The notes beneath the pieces are model-generated. The model saw only the letters and a program-made list of their open reading frames with translations. It had not been told where the DNA came from and did no database searches. Below, one piece after another: positions 53,319 through 55,807 of a stretch of DNA of 55,807 bases. The position numbers and the translations under genes are program-made. This DNA is from Nemertoderma westbladi (taxonomy: Eukaryota > Xenacoelomorpha > Nemertodermatida > Nemertodermatidae), in the NCBI GenBank assembly GCA_032718475.1, contig JAUCBJ010006673.1:1-55807 (forward strand), written 5' to 3'. How positions within the stretch are numbered: the stretch's first letter is position 1; each line of letters starts with the position of its first letter.

Positions 53319-55807
53319 ATCGGTGGATGTGCACGCTAGCGATAAGTACGGGTCTACGGCCTTGTTATGGGCGTGTCGACGGGGTCATGTCGAATGCGCT
53401 CGAGCGCTACTAGAGGGCGGTGCGACGGTAGACGCGATCGGGATGCACGGATGGACACCGCTGATCGCGGCTACGCGCGTTGGCAACGCGGCCTTAGTCG
53501 CGCTGTTGCTAGGTTACCGACCCAACGTGAACACGCGCGACCGCCGCGGTGCTACTGCCGTGTTCCCGGCGTGTCGCCGAGGATCCCTCGAGATTCTGCG
53601 ACTTCTCGTCTCTCATAAACCCTACCTGGACGTCACCAACGGCGCGGGTAACACGCCGCTGTTACTAGCGGCGCGCGGGGGGCATAGCGAGGTGGTGAGA
53701 CTGCTCCTGAGTCAGAACCGAGTCGACGTGAACAAACCGGGAAAGGAAGGGAAAACTCCGCTGTACACGGCGGTAGAGAGGAAACACATCGGGATCGTCG
53801 AGCAACTCCTGGAGTCGGGAGCCAACGTCGACGTATTTTGCGACGCCGGGGAAACGCCGTTGATTAAAGCGACGCGAATCGGCAATGAGAGGATCGTAGC
53901 TGCGTTGCTAGGTAACGGGGCGCGGGTGTCGCTTAGCGACCGACGCGGTGATACCGCCGTGCACATTGCGGTCCGCGGCGGGATGCAGACCGTCGTTGAG
54001 TTGCTTCTCTCGAACCCGCGGAATGGACGACTCCTCTACCGACCCAACAAACTCGGCGAGATCCCCTACAGGATGAACGCATCGCTGCCTCGCTCTGTCC
54101 TCGGTAACATATTCGGGGTATCCCGTAGCAACGCCGACGCTACCGACCGGTTGCTAGGCTACGATCTGTACTCGAGTTCGGTGGCGGACTTCCTCTCCGA
54201 GCCGGGACTCGTCACTCCTATCACCGTGGCTCTCTACGCGAGTTGGACTTCTGGGAAGAATCGGTTGCTCAACAACCTCACCGAGGATATGCGGGTGTTC
54301 GCCAGTCAGGGGGACCTGGAGTTGCTGAAGTTCTCCTGGTCTGTGGTCGCTGTAGTGACGTCATTGAGTCTTGTCGTCGGTCTTCTTACTTTCGCGGCTT
54401 GCGGTGCGGATTACCGTTACGGGTTACTGGCGGCGAGTGTGTTCGCGTTGGTGGTCTCACTCGTGTTGGCGATGGTCTGTGCTGGCGCGGAGCGCGCCGA
54501 ATGGCCCTGGGCGGTGACCTCGTCGCTGTGGCTGCGTCGACGCTGTGATCGTTTCGGTCTCGCCGCTTCCGTGGCGTTCCGTCGACCGGGACCTCCGTCT
54601 GCCCATCCCAGTCCGTCCGACCGACCCATCCGCTACTTGTTCGCCCGTAGAGCCGCCACCTACTCCGGCTCCGGGGAGGCCACCGTGGCCCGTCTAATCG
54701 CCACTCTACTCGACGTTTTAGAAAGCAACTTCGGTCTTATTGCCTGTCGTATATTCGCCGCCCTTCGTTCCAGAACTAAAACCAACGCAGATGACGGAGG
54801 TTACTCCTGTGAACAGTATTCTAGAACGCGTTGCTATTGCCTTCTCCCTAATATTGTTTGGGTTTTACTAATTGCTATATTTTTATTCGCTACTGCGGCT
54901 CTACTAACTGCTTATATATTCGTAGACTCGTCTTCTGTTCTTATCTTTCTTAAAGGTTTCTCCATCTCTCTGTTCGCACTACTCCTCTCCTTCTCTTGGC
55001 CTCTCGGTAAGTTTATTTACTCACTTTGTTACTCGGAGTCCCGCCGTATTCGGGACTTCCCGGAATCCGCTTCCGGTGGTCTCTCCCCGGACGACGGACT
55101 GCTCGCTCTCCTCCGGGACCAGGTCCAGTTCATCTCGGAGTTGGTCCGACTCATCGACGGGTTCGGGAGCCAGCAGAGTCGGCTTGTCCTCGTCGTCGAC
55201 CAATTGGACGCGAGCGGACCCGAGCATCTGATGGGCGTGCTGGACGCGGTGCATCAGCTGTTCGGTTGCCTAGCGACCGGTCCCTTTGTGGTCGTCGTCT
55301 CGGTTGACCCCAGGGTTGTGGTCCGCGCCGTGGAGCAGGGCCTCCCCTCGCGGCTCGCCCCTTACTTATCCGGATACTCTTACCTGCGTAACATCGTCCA
55401 CCTCCCCTTCTATTTGAAGGATCATCCGGTTGAACGAAGGCCGAACCGCCGCAAATATTCATCGATTAAAGGGAATCTCCCGAAGGACTCTGCCAACCGG
55501 AGGTTCTCCGAAGCCGGGTTGAGTCGTTCCTGCAGCGTGTCGCTCGTCGACATATCCAAAGTTCTCGAGGGTAACGACTTCTACTCGGAGGTGGGGCCGC
55601 ACAATCTCCGACGTATGGCCAACTCGGTAGCGATCACTGGCCGACTGCTGCGCGCTTACAACGTGTCCTTCGACTGGGAGCGCCTCGCCTCCTGGGTACA
55701 TCTCGTCGAGAAGTGGCCATACAAGGTCTCCTGGTTGGTCTACGTCTGGATGGAGGGGAGCACCCCGGACGGGACCACACTGAAGGAACTCTACGAGTCG
55801 GTGGCGG
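53319..55807 (+). CDS. KIDINS220-like: KIDINS220-like, coding exon 4 (ankyrin repeats and KAP NTPase domain); runs off window
   Basis: An open frame of about 830 codons with no intron to the window edge; the acceptor is ATTAATACTTTTAG. It encodes the remaining ankyrin repeats (HGWTPLIAATRVGN, GNTPLLLAARGGHSEVVRLL, GETPLIKATRIGN, GDTAVHIAVRGG). Next come the family signature GRLLYRPNKLGE and LLGYDLYSSSVADFLSEP, a P-loop ASWTSGKNRLL, four membrane segments (two near FSWSVVAVVTSLSLVVGLL and LLAASVFALVVSLVLAMV, two near IVWVLLIAIFLFATAALLTA and FSISLFALLLSFSWPL), Walker B RLVLVVDQLDA, YLRNIVHLPFYL, and SVAITGRLLRAYNVSFDWER. This is KIDINS220/ARMS, a membrane scaffold with a KAP-family NTPase. The P-loop reads GKN, not GKS/T (about residue 470). 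The C-terminal half of the protein lies outside. Codon use is CpG-rich, unlike exons 1-3. Confidence 0.93.

Noticed and set aside
54243-54548. 101-codon plus frame and other short frames inside exon 4 and MAP3K
   Set aside because: They lie in alternate frames of strongly supported coding sequence and are GC-rich shadows.

Overview
The window is invertebrate nuclear DNA. It has small exons with GT/AG introns in AT-rich sequence, two full metazoan signalling-protein families, dead Jockey/CR1-type LINEs, MITE-like and foldback elements, and many minisatellites. The phylum cannot be fixed from the sequence. A marine invertebrate is my guess, based only on overall style and not demonstrated.

Main layout. 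A KIDINS220/ARMS-like gene (ankyrin repeats plus a membrane KAP P-loop NTPase) runs on the + strand from about 6.19 kb past the right edge. Its coding exons are 6191-6343, 8233-8383, 52461-52629 and 53319->55807. The splice phases fit (0, 1, 2) and the joined product is collinear with the vertebrate family. Intron 2 is about 44 kb. Its first 31.3 kb is one uninterrupted tandem array of about 760 copies of a 41-bp unit. The unit is the last ~38 bp of exon 2 plus its own 5' splice site, so nearly every copy carries the consensus donor AG|GTAAGTG. The array holds no plausible acceptors, has strong G-over-C skew on the transcribed sense strand, and shows nested higher-order repeats.

The rest of intron 2 (39.69-52.46 kb) holds a 5'-truncated, frameshifted LINE, a complete intronless 1301-aa ASK-type MAP3K (MAP3K5/6/15 family) on the same strand as its host, a second truncated LINE with a 28-A tail, a LINE fragment on the - strand, and a foldback element with ten subrepeats per arm and a 9-bp target duplication. 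Intron 3 holds a 17-bp minisatellite. Upstream of KIDINS220 (0-6.1 kb) are dispersed repeats, a ~600-bp MITE and a 42-bp minisatellite that reads as a 190-aa heptad-repeat ORF.

How it fits together. Two conserved genes are interleaved: a MAP kinase kinase kinase nested in the giant intron of a neurotrophin-receptor scaffold gene. The exciting object is the exon-derived splice-donor array. The authentic exon-2 donor is the weaker GTTAGT, and hundreds of stronger GTAAGT donors follow it. Using any of them would add an in-frame stop to the mRNA. This raises questions of donor choice, U1 snRNP titration, R-loops and regulated unproductive splicing. Coordinates and motifs were read by eye; copy counts are estimates from unit length.
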